A stretch of DNA of 64,000 nucleotides. Origin: Anastatus disparis. Taxonomy: Eukaryota; Arthropoda; Insecta; Hymenoptera; Eupelmidae. The notes below the pieces were generated by a model, which ran no database searches, was not told the origin of the DNA, and saw only the letters and a program-made list of their open reading frames with translations. Below are positions 11,050 through 23,749 of the stretch, piece by piece; position 1 is the first letter of the stretch; every line of letters begins with the position of its first letter. The translations under genes and the position numbers were made by a program. The stretch is from contig JAFFSR010000221.1 in the NCBI GenBank assembly GCA_017163975.1, positions 4,154,001 through 4,218,000 on the forward strand. Reading direction: 5' to 3'.

Positions 11050-13375
11050 TTAAAGCTAATGAATTTTCACAAACATTTAAGATTTTGATTATAAAGTAAA
11101 CGTGTAGAAATTGAAAATATTATCAACTTTCTTTTTAATTTAAACAAATATTAGAATTTCAATAAAAATATTTAAATTATTATTTGAAGACATTCAAACT
11201 TATTAAGAATAGAATATTATAAAATATTCATAGTTTTAGGGAATTTATATTTTATTGTATTCGAAATTTTGTATTTTGTTAATTGTAAATTATAATATCG
11301 TATAATGAATTATTGGAATATGATTCTAAAATTTATACATTCAAAAGAACAAAATATTGTCTAAATATCTGATTTAAACAATGATTTTAATTTTTAAATT
11401 TCTAATTAAAAAACTAGATAGATTTACAATATAATAATATAAATAACGTTTTTTAAGATTAATAATTTTTAAATGAAATATTAAATTATTTAAAAATAAA
11501 TATTAGAATAATCCCAAGTCTAAAAATAGAAAATTAAGAATTACTATTATAATTAAATTAAAAATCAATCGATTAATACTTCCTACGACATTGGTTTGTA
11601 ATAGGAGAAAATGCCTTAGTGAAACAATAAAACTAAATGCGTAAAATGTACCGGCAGCGCAGTTCAATTATGTGCTTCAGCAATCAAACATTACAATTTT
11701 TTACTTCACATTTGCAAATATTACATACATTTTGTCAAATATATCACTTCAAATTTACAAACTTAATTTTACATCACAATTACGAGATTATTTTGTTGAA
11801 TTTATTTAGCAATTATTATTTTTCTTAAATTAATTTTTCTACAGAATTTCAAGTTTGAATCCAAGTAATTAAAATTTTGTGTTTCTTTTTATATTTGCTT
11901 CAGAAACAAATCTCAAACAGATTGAATATTCATTTGAATTTGTATCAGTGTGACTTTAGTATTTCCTATTCATTTATCAATTATAAGTAATTTTATTAAC
12001 GAATTTTTATATTTTATTGAAACTTACATTTTTGCCAGTCGCATTAGATTGCATAAAAGTAAATACTCTAAATGCTGAGGAATATTATTTCCTTACCTCT
12101 TTTTCACCTTACCTATCCTAAATACATAATAATTAGCAATATTTATTTAAATACTATATTTATTTGATATTATATTTATTTAATTAAAATCAAGTGCTTC
12201 ATGCAACAAATATTTCATTCATTTAATTTATTAGTCGACCTGCCCACCAAAAGATTTTAAAAGTTGGAAAGACTAAATAAAAATAAAATTTAATTAATAA
12301 ATAAAATAATTAATATTCAATTGACAAATGCACGAATTTTATAATTTTATCATCACAAAATTTAATCCAAGAAAGTTTAATTTATTAAGAAAAACACCTC
12401 CAGCTTTTGGATAGAAATAGCCAGACTCGTCAAACAAACTCTCAACACTATGCAGACGTCACATTGAAGTGATAGCCATGATAAAGTCATCTTTAACTGT
12501 GTTATCTCAAAACTACATCAAGAAATTTTTTGTAATTCATCAAAATATTTTTTCGTTGAAAACTTACATCTTAAAATTTTACACACAAGTACGTTTAATT
12601 AACATAAATTTTTTGTAATCCTAAAATTTTTGTGCACAGCAAAAACTGTCGTGAAATTTAATACGTACAAAATATGTAACTTCATTATTCAAATCATCTC
12701 ATAATTTACGCATTTTATTATTAAAAACTTGGTAACATTTATAAATTTAATTTATCGTATACGAATTTCGAAGTTATCAGAAAAAATTGACGAAATATTT
12801 TTCCAATTTTCTTTAATTATTTCAATATAGTAATTTTTATAACAATAAAATTATTTTTCGATAGAGTATCCGTAAAATGTTACTTTATGGACACTTGTAC
12901 GTAAAATTAAAAAATTTTTAAAATGCTCATTTTTATATTATTAAACAGAAATAAGTTCATACTGTACAACTTTTTTTTCTCCTTTCCTTAAAATGATAAT
13001 AAAATAATTATTTTATTTATAGACTGTAATAGTTAATTGTATTTTTATATATTAAGAATTTTTAATCTCTTATACATTACCGTACTACTGTCCCATATAT
13101 TCGATAGTATGAAACTTAGAATTCGTAATATTAAAGCAAAAGACTCCGCGTAGCAATTGTTACCAAGCAGTTTGCTCAAATGAGGCGAGTTGCTAAAATG
13201 AGGCTAGTTGCTTATTTGATTAAGAGAATTTTACTCAAAAGAGCCGAGTTGCTCATTTGAGTCGAGTTGCTCAAACGAGATGAATTTCGCGAATGACGCA
13301 AGCTGCCTGAATGACTCAAATAATAATAAAAATTTGAATTAATAAATTATCTATATCGTTTGCAACTAGGTCAAT
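11050..13375. other. AT-rich spacer downstream of gene B, no gene
   Basis: 12560-12850 is a conserved downstream block also present at 6450-6720 and in part at 23180-23310. 13160-13300 has a loose repeat of GAGTTGCTCA/TGAGGCGAGTTGCT. Otherwise no recognisable feature. Confidence 0.5.
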
Positions 13376-13378
13376 AAT

Positions 13379-16300
13379 TCAATTAATTCTAACTATATCT
13401 TCTTCACTCAAATAACTGAGAATTTCAAAAATAGCTAAATGAAATGGATCACAAAACTTAAAAATTTCGCTTAAAATTATTGCCGCTTCGTTGATTAATC
13501 TTTGCTTATTTATTTCCTCATAAAAAACTTCTTTCAACAACGAATAATAAATTGGGAAATCATGATCGAGTTCGTTCTCTGCACTATATAGTGCTTCAAT
13601 TAAATCTTCATTTCGTGCATATCCAGATGCCTTATCTTTCTTCAATAAAATATCAAACAAACTTACACCCTCATAAACTTTACGAATTTTCATTTCCTCT
13701 AACTCTTTTATACAATTTTGATAGTAACATTTCATTTCATAATCTTCTTCAATAACATCAATATCCACCATATTGACCGAAGTACCTAAAAATTTTAATC
13801 TAGCTATATTTTTTATCAAGACATTTCGAATTTCTGTCGAGTATCCATTTATTACAGCTCCGCATAATGGTGTATCATCTTCTCTACGGAAATCTATTAA
13901 GCAAGCATCATCAGCACCTCTAGTTAGAAAGCAATTCAGAACATCAACTTGACCTTCTTGCATGATATAATATAATAATCCAGAATCTTTCGCTCTATCT
14001 TCTTTTACGTGAGCTCCATAATCGAATAATAACTTACATGTGCGTGAATCGCATTTAAATAAAGCGGAGCTCAATGCGTATGAAGCGTAAAAACTTAATT
14101 TATTACATTTTGCTTTTCTTTCCAATAATAATTTCAAAAAATCATAACAAGTTTCTTTATCTTCCCTATAAGTTGCGAATGATAATGATGTAGCACCACG
14201 AGAATTTTCGTAATAAATATCAGCACCATTGTCTATTAGCAATTCAACTATTGATTTTGAACCTCGCATTGCAGCCATTTGCAATGGTGTGGATCCGTCA
14301 TTATCAGCCTTATCTACACAGGCACCTTTTGCTAGTATCATACGAGCGATTGTTGGATTTTCAACTTCGGCAGCGCAATGTAATGGACTTCTACCATCAA
14401 CATCTTGATGATTCACGTCTGCCCCGTGATCCAATAAAAATTTTATCAGTGATTCATTACGGACCCCATCGGTAGTATTAAAGACCCTGTAATTATTAAA
14501 ATTTTATTGTTAAATTATAATACATGAATAATATTTTAATTAATTTAACTAAATTATCTTTATATTTATCGTTATTTCCACAAAATTTTATTTATTTTTA
14601 AATTCAAAAAATTGATGAAATATTCTTTTTTGAGTCTAGTGACACTAAAAAATAATAATTATTCAATCGAATCCTTTTTTTTTTTTATTAAAATCTATGA
14701 AAAAAGGTTGATTTTCACGCGATTTTTGTATTTGCATTATTATTTAATATGTACTTTGGTTTATCCATGTACACCCTCTTGGCTTAGTAAGTGTACAACC
14801 TTTTTCTATACCTTTTAATCCAAACTTATTCGATGATGCGAACCTTTCAAACGAACCTATTTAATTAGATCTCTACCACGGGCCGAAAATATGAAGGTTG
14901 TTATGTCAGACTCTAGCATCAACCGGCAATGGAAACAGTCTTCGGTGTTCATGTCACATTCCGTAGGCTTAAACACCGGAAAAATTTTTTTCTTACCTAC
15001 CGCACACATTGTTGAAAACGAAAAATCACCTCATTGTTTGACGAAGTTGCATAGGCATTAGTGGTCACCCATCCAAGTAATAACTTCGTTGATCGAGCGA
15101 GGTGCAGTTTCGTAACCCTATCAATGTGTCGGTTTTATTATTATTTAATATTTATATGGATTAAATAATAAGAAATCATGAAATCATTAAAAAATTAGTT
15201 TTGTTAAATGTACTTATTATTGTGAGGTACTAAGAATATATTGAAATTTGATCTTATAATTCAGAAATGATCAATTATTTTTTGAGAAAAATATATTTTA
15301 AATTTTATTTTTAAATCAATTGATTAATTTTCCAGGCGCAGCGGCAGCGCAGGGGCTAAGGCTTGGCCTGCGCTCTAGTGAACCGGAGTTCGATGCTCCG
15401 GGAAAATTCCGGAAAATTTTTTCGATGTTTTCTGCGGGGCGTAGAACTTGAAGACCATGAAAAATTATAAAAATAATAAGTCCCGCTGAAAAAATTATTA
15501 TTTACAAAAGTGAAAGAATTTACTATATATGTACAGAAGCAGCTCGGAGGTCCCACACAAGATCCCACAGCTATCCAAAAGAAAAAAAAGCGATTGATTT
15601 TCCTACATTAATTATTTTTTTACTTTAACCCATAAAAAATGGATTAGAAAAAATTTTTTGAGTTAAAATTCTTTTATAAAACCCATAACTTATAGATGAA
15701 ACTATTTTTAAACTTAACATTATTTACGAAGAAAGTGTCAGAAATTTCAGAAATTCATTAAGTATACACCGGGAGAAATATTATTTTGCAAAATTTCAGG
15801 TGGCCTTGCACATTATTTCTTGGAGATGATCTCATTCAAAGTTGTTTTGATTCACAATAGTAATTAAACTTTTAGGTAGCCATGTCGTTTATTTCTTTGA
15901 GATCTAAATTCGATTGTTTTAGATTTTAAGGTAAAAAGAAAGTTTAGGGAGGTAGGGAGGTATATCTTAGAAAAACAATTGGCAAAGTCATCTCAAATAT
16001 TACAGTAGTAATATATGAGATAAAAATAAAAACCGGCACATTGGTGAAGTTATGGAACTGCACCTCGGCCGATCAGCAAAGTTAAGCAGCGCTGGGCGCG
16101 GTTATTGGATTGGTGACCGCTAATGCCTATACAACTTCGTCGATTGATTGTCAACAATATGTGCGGGAGGTGAGAGAAAAATGTCTTCGGTGTTTAAGCC
16201 TACTTGAATATACATAAACACCAAAAACAATTTCGATTGCCGGGTGATGCTAGAGCCTGTCGTAGCAACCTTCAGATTCTCGGCCTGAGGTAGAGATCTG

Positions 16301-18037
16301 GTGAAAAAGGCCCACTAGGGAGGTTCGCATCATTGAATAAGGTTGGATTAGAAGGTATAGAAAAAAAAAGTTTTGCACTTAATACCCTATTGAAAATAAA
16401 GACGTCATTGGACGTGTTCGGATTTGGAACAAAAAAAGACGTCTTTTAAAGACGTCTTTTGAAGACGTCTTTTGAAGAATTGTTTTTATAAATATTTTTA
16501 TAAAAATATATACAAAAATGTTAAAAAAAAGTAGCTATTAAAATGTTTCAATAAAGAAAGTACCCTATTGAAAATAATGACGTCTTTAAAAGACGTCTTT
16601 GGACGTGTCTGGATTTGGAACAAAAAAAGACGTCTTTAAAAGACGTCTTTTGAAGACGTCTTTTTTATCAATATTTAAAAAATAATACCTACTAAAATGT
16701 TTCAAAAAAGAACGTACTTAAGCTTAAGTGTATATACTTGAAGTACGTAATTGAAGTATGTATACTGATTTTCAACTGTGAATAAACACGCAAAATTATA
16801 CCCTCATATACCTGCATCTCTGAAATTTGGATAAGGGATTGCAAAGTTAAGAAAAACGACACCTCACAGTTAAAAATGTAACTACTGAAAAAATTATTCG
16901 AATCGACTATTAATTCTGTCTTTAAATGTTAGGTGGCGTTTTTCTTAATACGCGAACTCCTACGAAAATTTTAGTGACTCGGGTATATAAGGTTATAACA
17001 TTTCCAGTTTGTTCGCTCAAGCTTTTCGGTCTGCAGAGAGCTGATACTTATTTTGTTTCTATATTCTTAAAGAAAGATACCCTATTAAAAATAATAACCT
17101 AATAAAATAATACTTTTTTGGAACATTTTAGTAAGTACCTTTTTAAAAATTTTGATAAAAAAGACGTCTTGATTTAAAAGACGTCTTCAAAAGACGTCTT
17201 TTAAAGACGTCTTTTTTTGTTCCGAATTCAGACACGTCCAAAGACGTCTTTTGAAGACGTCTTTTAAAGACGTCTTTAAAAGACGTCATTATTTTCAATA
17301 GGGTAGGCTAAGGCTGTAGGTGGTTAACCCAAATACATATATATGAGATAGAAATGTACTTGTTGAAAGTTTCAAAAGATTATCTAGTTTTTTTTTATTT
17401 TTGTAAAAAACAAATTACAGCTAACCTATGGGTTACCTTATGTAATATTCTTTTAAGAAAACAAATATAATCATTTTCACTTTTTTTGGATGCACACGTT
17501 CTTTTTTTCTAATTCAAAATTTTGTTCGTTTAAGGTGTAAACATCACAAATACTATTCAATATTTATGATTACGTTTGCTAATAACTTTGACACAGCTTT
17601 TCAATTACAGTCAGTTATTATCTATTATCATCGAATAATATATTGTTTTAGATATAAAATAAAACGTACCTTTGAAAAAACTTGCATCTGTCTTCTACGA
17701 AGAGCATAACATCAAATCCTTCAATTTCATTAAATACAGCAACGTGAAGTACTGTTTCCTGTTTTTTATTACGAGAATTGATATCGTAACCAGCTTCTAT
17801 TAATAATTTTACGAAATCAATGTTCTTAGTAGTAGCTGCGATATGTAACAAACTTTGATGGAAGCGATGATCAATAAATGCTCCAGCTCTCTTTAGAACT
17901 TTCTTTATTCCAGGCTCATCAAAATCAGCGTCTGGGTGATGAGTAAGACTTGAATCGATTTCAGTTTCATTTTTCAAAAGTCTGGAAAATTCTTCTACAT
18001 CGTCTTTGATCATGCTCGAAATTATATGCTTACGCCA
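13379..18037 (-). CDS. Ankyrin-repeat/PRANC-like gene B
   Basis: Two exons, 18037-17670 and 14486-13379, join in phase (exon 2 ends with two bases, AG|GTACGT; exon 3 starts after TTACAG). Starting at the ATG at 18013 (frame open from the acceptor) the protein is 483 residues. Order: leader with DDVEEFSRLLKNET, two N-terminal ankyrin repeats (the second degenerate), a run of repeats in exon 3 (for example GRSPLHCAAEVENPTIARMI and GSTPLQMAAMRGSKSIVELL), a less regular middle, then a C-terminal domain ending FCDPFHLAIFEILSYLSEED. This end resembles the PRANC/F-box-like domain known from poxvirus, Wolbachia and Nasonia ankyrin proteins, which in poxviruses recruits the SCF ubiquitin ligase. A role here as a ubiquitin-ligase adaptor is inference. 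The 3.2-kb intron is filled with SINEs and a MITE. It stops at RIN, three residues earlier than D to G. Confidence 0.75.
14755..15135 (-). repeat. 5S-rRNA-derived SINE, minus orientation
   Basis: The minus strand has CTGCACCTCGCTCGATCAAC and GGATGGGTGACCAC, the internal promoter and 3' part of 5S rRNA, followed by a long unrelated body ending in a CTTACTAAGCC-type tail. Matches the copy at 16030. Confidence 0.65.
15339..15600 (+). repeat. tRNA-derived SINE, family 1
   Basis: GCAGCGCAGGGGCTAAGG (box A like) and GAGTTCGATGCTCCGGG (box B like), then the same body as at 75-330. Lies in intron 2 of gene B between two opposed 5S-derived SINEs. Confidence 0.6.
16030..16375 (+). repeat. 5S-rRNA-derived SINE, plus orientation
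   Basis: CTGCACCTCGGCCGATCAGC, AAGTTAAGCAGCGCTGGGCG, CGGTTATTGG and GGTGACCGC follow insect 5S rRNA closely at 16045-16135; the body then matches 14755-14990 inverted. A 5S gene is about 120 nt with a T-run terminator; this one continues into a SINE body, so it is not a functional 5S gene. Confidence 0.7.
16385..17303. mobile_element. TA-flanked MITE with AAAGACGTCTTT subterminal repeats
   Basis: Ends CCCTATTGAAAATAA and the inverted copy at 17282-17303, flanked by TA. Both ends carry arrays of the palindrome AAAGACGTCTTT. Internal copies of the end sequence at 16563 and 17079 indicate nested or multimerised insertion. No coding capacity. Tc1/mariner-like by target site only. Confidence 0.65.
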
Positions 18038-18639
18038 CTATTCAATAAAAAATACACAATGATGAATATATTTATGAATTTTCTTATCAATTATTAATCT
18101 TTAATGTTTATTATTTCTTGTAATAATTTTAATAAAATATAAGAGCAAAAACTTTCAATCAATTTAAAATCATCGTTTTTTTTTTAAATAGAGGAAAAAT
18201 AAAAATTTAAGTTTAAGGGTGTTTGAAATATTTCAATTACTATAGTTCTTAACTTTGAAAAAAATTTATTCTTCAATATTCTATATTATTTTGTAAAAAT
18301 TTCAAAATCAATAAAATAAAAATACATAAAAATAAATTGAAAATCCAATAATAAAGAAATCACCATCAATATCTACTTTAAAATGTCAGTTGAAAAATAT
18401 TTAATTTAATCTAATAAAATAATATTAATGTTGGAAAATATATTTATATATCTAATACTGTTAATAATTATTGAAATAAAAAATCAAGTTATTATTCAAA
18501 TTACATTTGTATTCCGGATTTTCTTGTCACATTGGAATATTTTTGATAACACATCAACATTCCACTATACGCGCATTAATTATTTCATTTCATTTGGGAT
18601 ATTGTTTCTTATATAAAATCATAAAAGCCAGAAAAATTA

Positions 18640-19675
18640 GATTTTTTCTAGTAATAGTACATTACGATATACGTGCTAACTAGTGTGAGCATTCTTAGTT
18701 TTTAAGAAAAATGAGGGAAACCTCAGAAAAGCGTCAAATTTTTAAAAACTCATAACTTTATTAATTTAACGATATAGGATTTAGCCTTATGTGTATTTTA
18801 TAAAAGTTATAGTTTTTCCCAAAAACAATTATACTTTTTACAATTTTTATTATCAATTCTACAAGTTTAAATATCCCCTACAAAATGTATATTTCAAATT
18901 TTTCATGAAGTTTTTAGAAATATTTTAAGAATGCACTTAAATATTGCATATAACACTCAAATGCAAGTCTAGCATCGTTGGTGGAAAATTAGGCGTTGGA
19001 GGGGAAAATTCACAATGAGTACTCTGTCGCACATGCCCGCCGGCTTCAGCGATTTCTCCCCTGCCGCCTAATTCGACGCCAATGTCACTAGTTTCCAGCT
19101 AATATTTGCTTTTTTTTTACTTCCAAACCGTTCGAGGTTTTTGGACAATTTTTTCTTTAATCTAAAGATTTAAATCTGATATTTAATATTTAATTGATGA
19201 AATTTATTTTGAGTATAAAAAGTTTAAAAACTTTATATCTATAAAATTGATGCAAATTTTTTTTCTACAGTCTTAAAATTTAAATGAAATTATAAATCAC
19301 ATTAAAAAATCGAGCGTTGGTTCGAATGGACGCAGCTTCATGATTTTATGTAACGAAAAAAAATCCTAAAATGACAAATAATCTAATATTCAAATGAAAC
19401 TACCAAATAAAATACCATATCGATAAAAAATAACATACCATATTGATAAAATAATACGAAAATTCCAAGAATCAAAAATTATACATATGATGTTTTCCTT
19501 TAGACGGTCCAAACACAACAAACGTTTTCCAAAAACCCTGACCTTCAAATAGAGAGAAAAGTATCATGGGAAAGCCGCATCCCTCCATTACATTTTCTAA
19601 ACTCTAAGCCGATCGTTAGAAAATAGTATGTCATAAAAGATGATGCATACCTGCCTTCGACCGCACCATAAGTTT
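18640..19675. other. Intron 1 and promoter block of gene B
   Basis: Homologous to the blocks at 8.13-9.9 kb and 3.66-5.33 kb. The ATG aligned with the other mini-exons is at 19669, but a 3-base insertion makes the reading ATG GTG CGG TCG AAG GCA G|GTATGC, phase 1, which would hit a stop in exon 2; B probably uses the ATG in exon 2. Confidence 0.4.
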
Positions 19676-19984
19676 TGTTCATTTCTTAGGGGTCTCAAAG
19701 ACTCGATGCCATATCAAGCAGACAGGCTTTGTAAAGAAGAATAAAATTAGATTTTTTGTTTTTAATTTAATTTTATTGTTTCCCAAAAAAATAACTACGC
19801 TTGTTAGAGTTCCAATCGTATGAATTTTAATTAATTATAAATGCGGATTTATGCCACTCAGTGTTATAAACCAAATTTAAAGAAAATATATTCCTTAAAT
19901 ATTTACTTTTTCAAAGCAGAACGATCGAGCAAGTATTACCTGGATTTTCCTTTACTCAAACATTTATTGTTTCATTATATGTAT

Positions 19985-20115
19985 ATACTTGGGTTTGCCT
20001 ACCTGTAGCCTCTTGGCCTAGTAAGTGCATTAAACCTTTTTTCTATGTCTTTCAATGTAAACTTTATTTAATGATCCGAACACCCCGAGTTGACCTTTTT
20101 AATTATATCTATATT
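19985..20115 (-). repeat. Tail fragment of the 5S-derived SINE
   Basis: Shares the CTCTTGGCCTAGTAAGTG...CCTTTTTTCTAT stretch with 14765-14820; the 5S head is missing. Confidence 0.5.
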
Positions 20116-20129
20116 TTTAGCTTAGGTCG

Positions 20130-20240
20130 ATTTTATGTTTTTTAAATAAAGAAAAACGGCTTTATACCATTCAATTAATGGATTTATTTATTTATCAACG
20201 TTTCGGTAACTGGTTTGTTACCTTCTTCAGAATCAAGAAT
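20130..20240 (-). repeat. Possible retroelement 3' end remnant
   Basis: Minus strand reads CTGAAGAAGGTAACAAACCA then GTTACCGAAACGTTGATAA. This GAAGAAGG...GAAACGTTGAT layout is common at ends of insect retroelements (Penelope-like or non-LTR). No reverse transcriptase found nearby. Confidence 0.3.
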
Positions 20241-21080
20241 ATACAATTATAAATATCACATAAGTAAACAATAATTTGGTAACATCAATAATGCAATAAA
20301 TTAATTTTAAAAAATAATACTACCATTTATAATATAATAAAACTAATAATAAGATGATATTATCGATAATGTCGACAATTAAATTAGAAGACAATCACAA
20401 ATACAAAAATGCTTGATATTACAATAATAATTACATTTTACAATACTTTTTTATAACAGACGCATATGATGAATGAAGGCTATGTGTATCTACGATTTTA
20501 TAATCGAATTTTGATCAATTTTTTCATAAACAAATTTTTCATCATCTTTTAACGTAGCTCGTACCGAAACTGAAAAATTTATGAATGAAACAAAAATGTA
20601 GGAGGTTGTTCTTTAAGTCAAAATGAATCTCCTAGCAAAAAATCAGACCTGGTTTCCAGGGAAAATTTCAAGAAAAAGCCTTTTAAAAATGCTCTGTTCA
20701 CTGACATTTTAACATTGTTCTTATGACAGATATCCGATTTTCCTACAGTTATAATCGAATATTTATATCTAAAGATTTACTACCGCTGTGAAAAACTAAA
20801 TATAAATACTTCATTTAACAAGCTTTTTAATGATATATTGAATGTTATGTGTACCCAGGCATTTTTCAAAGATATTACGAAAAGAATCTGAAAATTTATT
20901 GATTTTCGCATGAGAAATTTTTTTGAACATGAAGTCTGTTTTTCAAGGTTAGCTCGCGCGAAATTCAAAATATTCGAATGAGGATTTCTTAACTAAAATT
21001 TTTAAAATATTTATATAATATAAATTTTTAAAATATTCATATAAAAAAAAATGTATAAAATAATAAAGATTATTTGTAAT

Positions 21081-21129
21081 GCATGTTATTTATTAATTAT
21101 AACGGTATTATAATTAATAAATAACATGC
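21081..21129. repeat. Perfect 22-bp hairpin
   Basis: GCATGTTATTTATTAATTAT plus AA and the exact inverted copy around the loop CGGTA. Confidence 0.75.
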
Positions 21130-21330
21130 TCTTCAATATATTAATTAAATATTCTTTTAGCCAGGTAGAGGATAGCAATATAATGTAACAGAAAAAATCG
21201 TTATTTTACATTTTTTAACGACGAAACAATTTCTCATTGATTGGAGGCATGTTTGCTTTCAATAGGTTAGATGTATCTCCTAACCCGTCAAAATAAAAAC
21301 ACGGTCTCCTAACATGTTATTAGTAATATA

Positions 21331-21493
21331 CGCAACAAGTGATGTACGAAGGGATAATATTGGCAGGGGTCAATGTTTTTTGCGCGAGCAGTAGAAAGTC
21401 GAGGGCGCGCTTGCGCGCCCGAGATTTTCTGCTGCTCAAGCAAAAAACATTTAACCCTGCAAATATTTTTCCGACGTACATCACATGTTGCGT
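21331..21493. mobile_element. Palindromic MITE with ~80-bp arms
   Basis: Arms start CGCAACAAGTGATGTACG and, inverted from the right, CGCAACATGTGATGTACG, flanked by TA on both sides. The apex is GC-rich (GGGCGCGCTTGCGCGCCC). Confidence 0.7.
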
Positions 21494-22084
21494 AGATTAT
21501 TTTATGCTGTTGTAAGCAGTTAGAGGAACAATAAAATTATAAGTATATAATTGAATACATTTTTTACAATTTTTCAATGTATATATCATGAATTTATAAA
21601 ATGCGAAAGAATCAATTTTGTAGAATTTAAAGAAGCGTGGAACAAGCGTGAAACGAGGCTGTCTTGCGCGCGCAAGCGCCACATGTTGTCGTGTGACGCT
21701 TCGAGAAACAAAGCAAGCGATGCTTACTGTATCGCTGGGATACATAAATTTTTAATTCACAATTATTTTAATATTTTTCTTTGATTTACTAAATATGATA
21801 GATACATCTGTTTATAAAATCTTTTCTTCTGTTATGTTTGTTTGTACTTCTAAATATGAATGTACAAACTTATAACTGAAAAGTTTTAAAATTTTTTTAT
21901 TTCTCTTACAATTTTACAAGTTTTATGTTTATTCTATTTTTTTCACTGCATCACTTTTACTGTGATTTTTTTCACTATTAACTCTAAATTTTATTATTAA
22001 TAAATCAATATGAACCATTATTTATTAAATGTATATTTTTAAAAATGTATTTAATACGAAAAAGACCATTATGAAATTTGAATA

Positions 22085-22520
22085 TGCGCGGGACTTAACT
22101 ATGCGGCGCCGATCGTCAAACGCGCCTGTTTATGTTCTCAAGTTTACACTACTATCCTTTCCAAACACATCGGCGCTCACTTCGTACTGAAGAGTTTTGT
22201 TGTATCCCAACTTACTATAGCATATTGAGTATTTCCCTGGGGATATATTACTTGTTCATATATCCCCGGGGAAATAAGCTGACAGCAAATATACTTTAGT
22301 ACAAAATATCACAAACAAAATACAGCGGCGCTGCGAGCGCAACTATAAGAGACCTCAATACCCATTTGACTAGCCTACTACATACGACGCCCTCTACTGC
22401 TTACTACAGCATAAATATATATATACACGCGACGTTTCCTGTAGTCACAACAACAAGAGTCAACAGAATTTTGCTTATACTCATTTGACTACAGTTGTGC
22501 GGTACGAGCTACCTTAAAAT
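22085..22520. other. GC-richer island, no gene recognised
   Basis: GCGGCGCCGATCG- and CAGCGGCGCTGCGAGCGC-type stretches stand out from AT-rich neighbours. No open frame of note and no family recognised; possibly an old transposon. Confidence 0.3.
22231..22275. repeat. 18-bp hairpin, one mismatch
   Basis: ATTTCCCTGGGGATATAT and ATATATCCCCGGGGAAAT around a 9-nt loop. Confidence 0.65.
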
Positions 22521-23302
22521 CTTTTTTTTTGTTTTTGATTGAGAATTATAATTTACAGTTGTAAACTTAGCGATATAATAATCAAAAAGCGGTTTTTATT
22601 CTTTTGCCTTCATTATGATTTTTATAAATATACATAAAAATCAGAATTAAAATATATTTATTAATTTATCTTTGATAAACTGAATATTTTTTTAAACAAG
22701 TTACATATGTATATTTACCATGTTATACATAAGTGATAGCGAAAAAAAAGTGTCAAGGTATTGAGACTTAGATTTATTACATGATTCCGGTATTATTTTT
22801 TTATAACTTTCGAGTTTATTTATCATTTCAAAAAGATTTTACAAACAAAGGAGTTCTTGATCCTAATTTTCATTTCATTTTGATAAAAATCTTGCAAGAC
22901 AATAATTTATTATAAGCCTGTAAACGTTTAAAGTTTATTAAATTTTATTAAAAGAAATTTTAAAATTCAAATAAAAAAGTCTATATCTTTCGGAAAATTA
23001 AGTGTTAGATAGAATCAACGCCGTTTTCTGAAGTTTGATATAAGAAAAAATATTTTAAAGCTAGAGAAAATTGTAAGTCCCAAAGCTCTGACCGTTCCCT
23101 GATAAGTTTGGTTAATGTAAATATAAGTAAAGACTTTTAAATTGTTTACCGCTAAATATGATGAAAAGTTTTCTTTTCCTTGGCATTCATATAAAATTAA
23201 ATTTAACGTATGCAAATTTCGAAAAAGTATTCGGAAAAATATTAGCTAAATATTTTCCTAGTTCTGTTTAATTATTACAATATAATAATTTTTATAATAT
23301 AG

Positions 23303-23424
23303 TACATTACGTAACGGGTATGGAAAGGCTTTATTTACGAAACAAGAAGTTTACGGCCTGAGCCGAAGGTGAGGGTCGTAACGAGTTTCGTAAACAGGCC
23401 TTTCCATATTAGTTGCGTAGTGTA
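23303..23424. mobile_element. Short inverted-repeat MITE
   Basis: TACATTACGTAACGGGTATG...GGAAAGGC matches, inverted, GCCTTTCCATATTAGTTGCG...TAGTGTA. Related sequences occur at 36670-36780 and its duplicate at 50350-50460. Confidence 0.5.
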
Positions 23425-23749
23425 TTTTTCGCCATGAGAGCCAAAAAAGAGCAACGAAGTTGCAATTTTAGGGTTGGAATAGCGTAGAAATAATTTTTTT
23501 TTGTTTTGCTGTTACAGATATTTGATTTTATTAAATTATTCTGTCTTAAGATTTTTTAGTCATATCGTTATGATAAGTTTTCACTTAAAGTAATAATTAA
23601 AAAAATAAAAATAAAAAGACTATCTTACAAAATTAAAAATTATAATTATAAGAATTTTTAATAAAAAATATCTATATCGTTTATATACAGTTTAATATTA
23701 TAATTTACTTTAGTAATATGTATATTATTTACAAGTAATAATATTACTT

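Noticed and set aside
16045..16135. Functional 5S rRNA gene
   Set aside because: The 5' end is not 5S and there is no terminator at the 3' end; the same composite occurs inverted at 14.8-15.1 kb.
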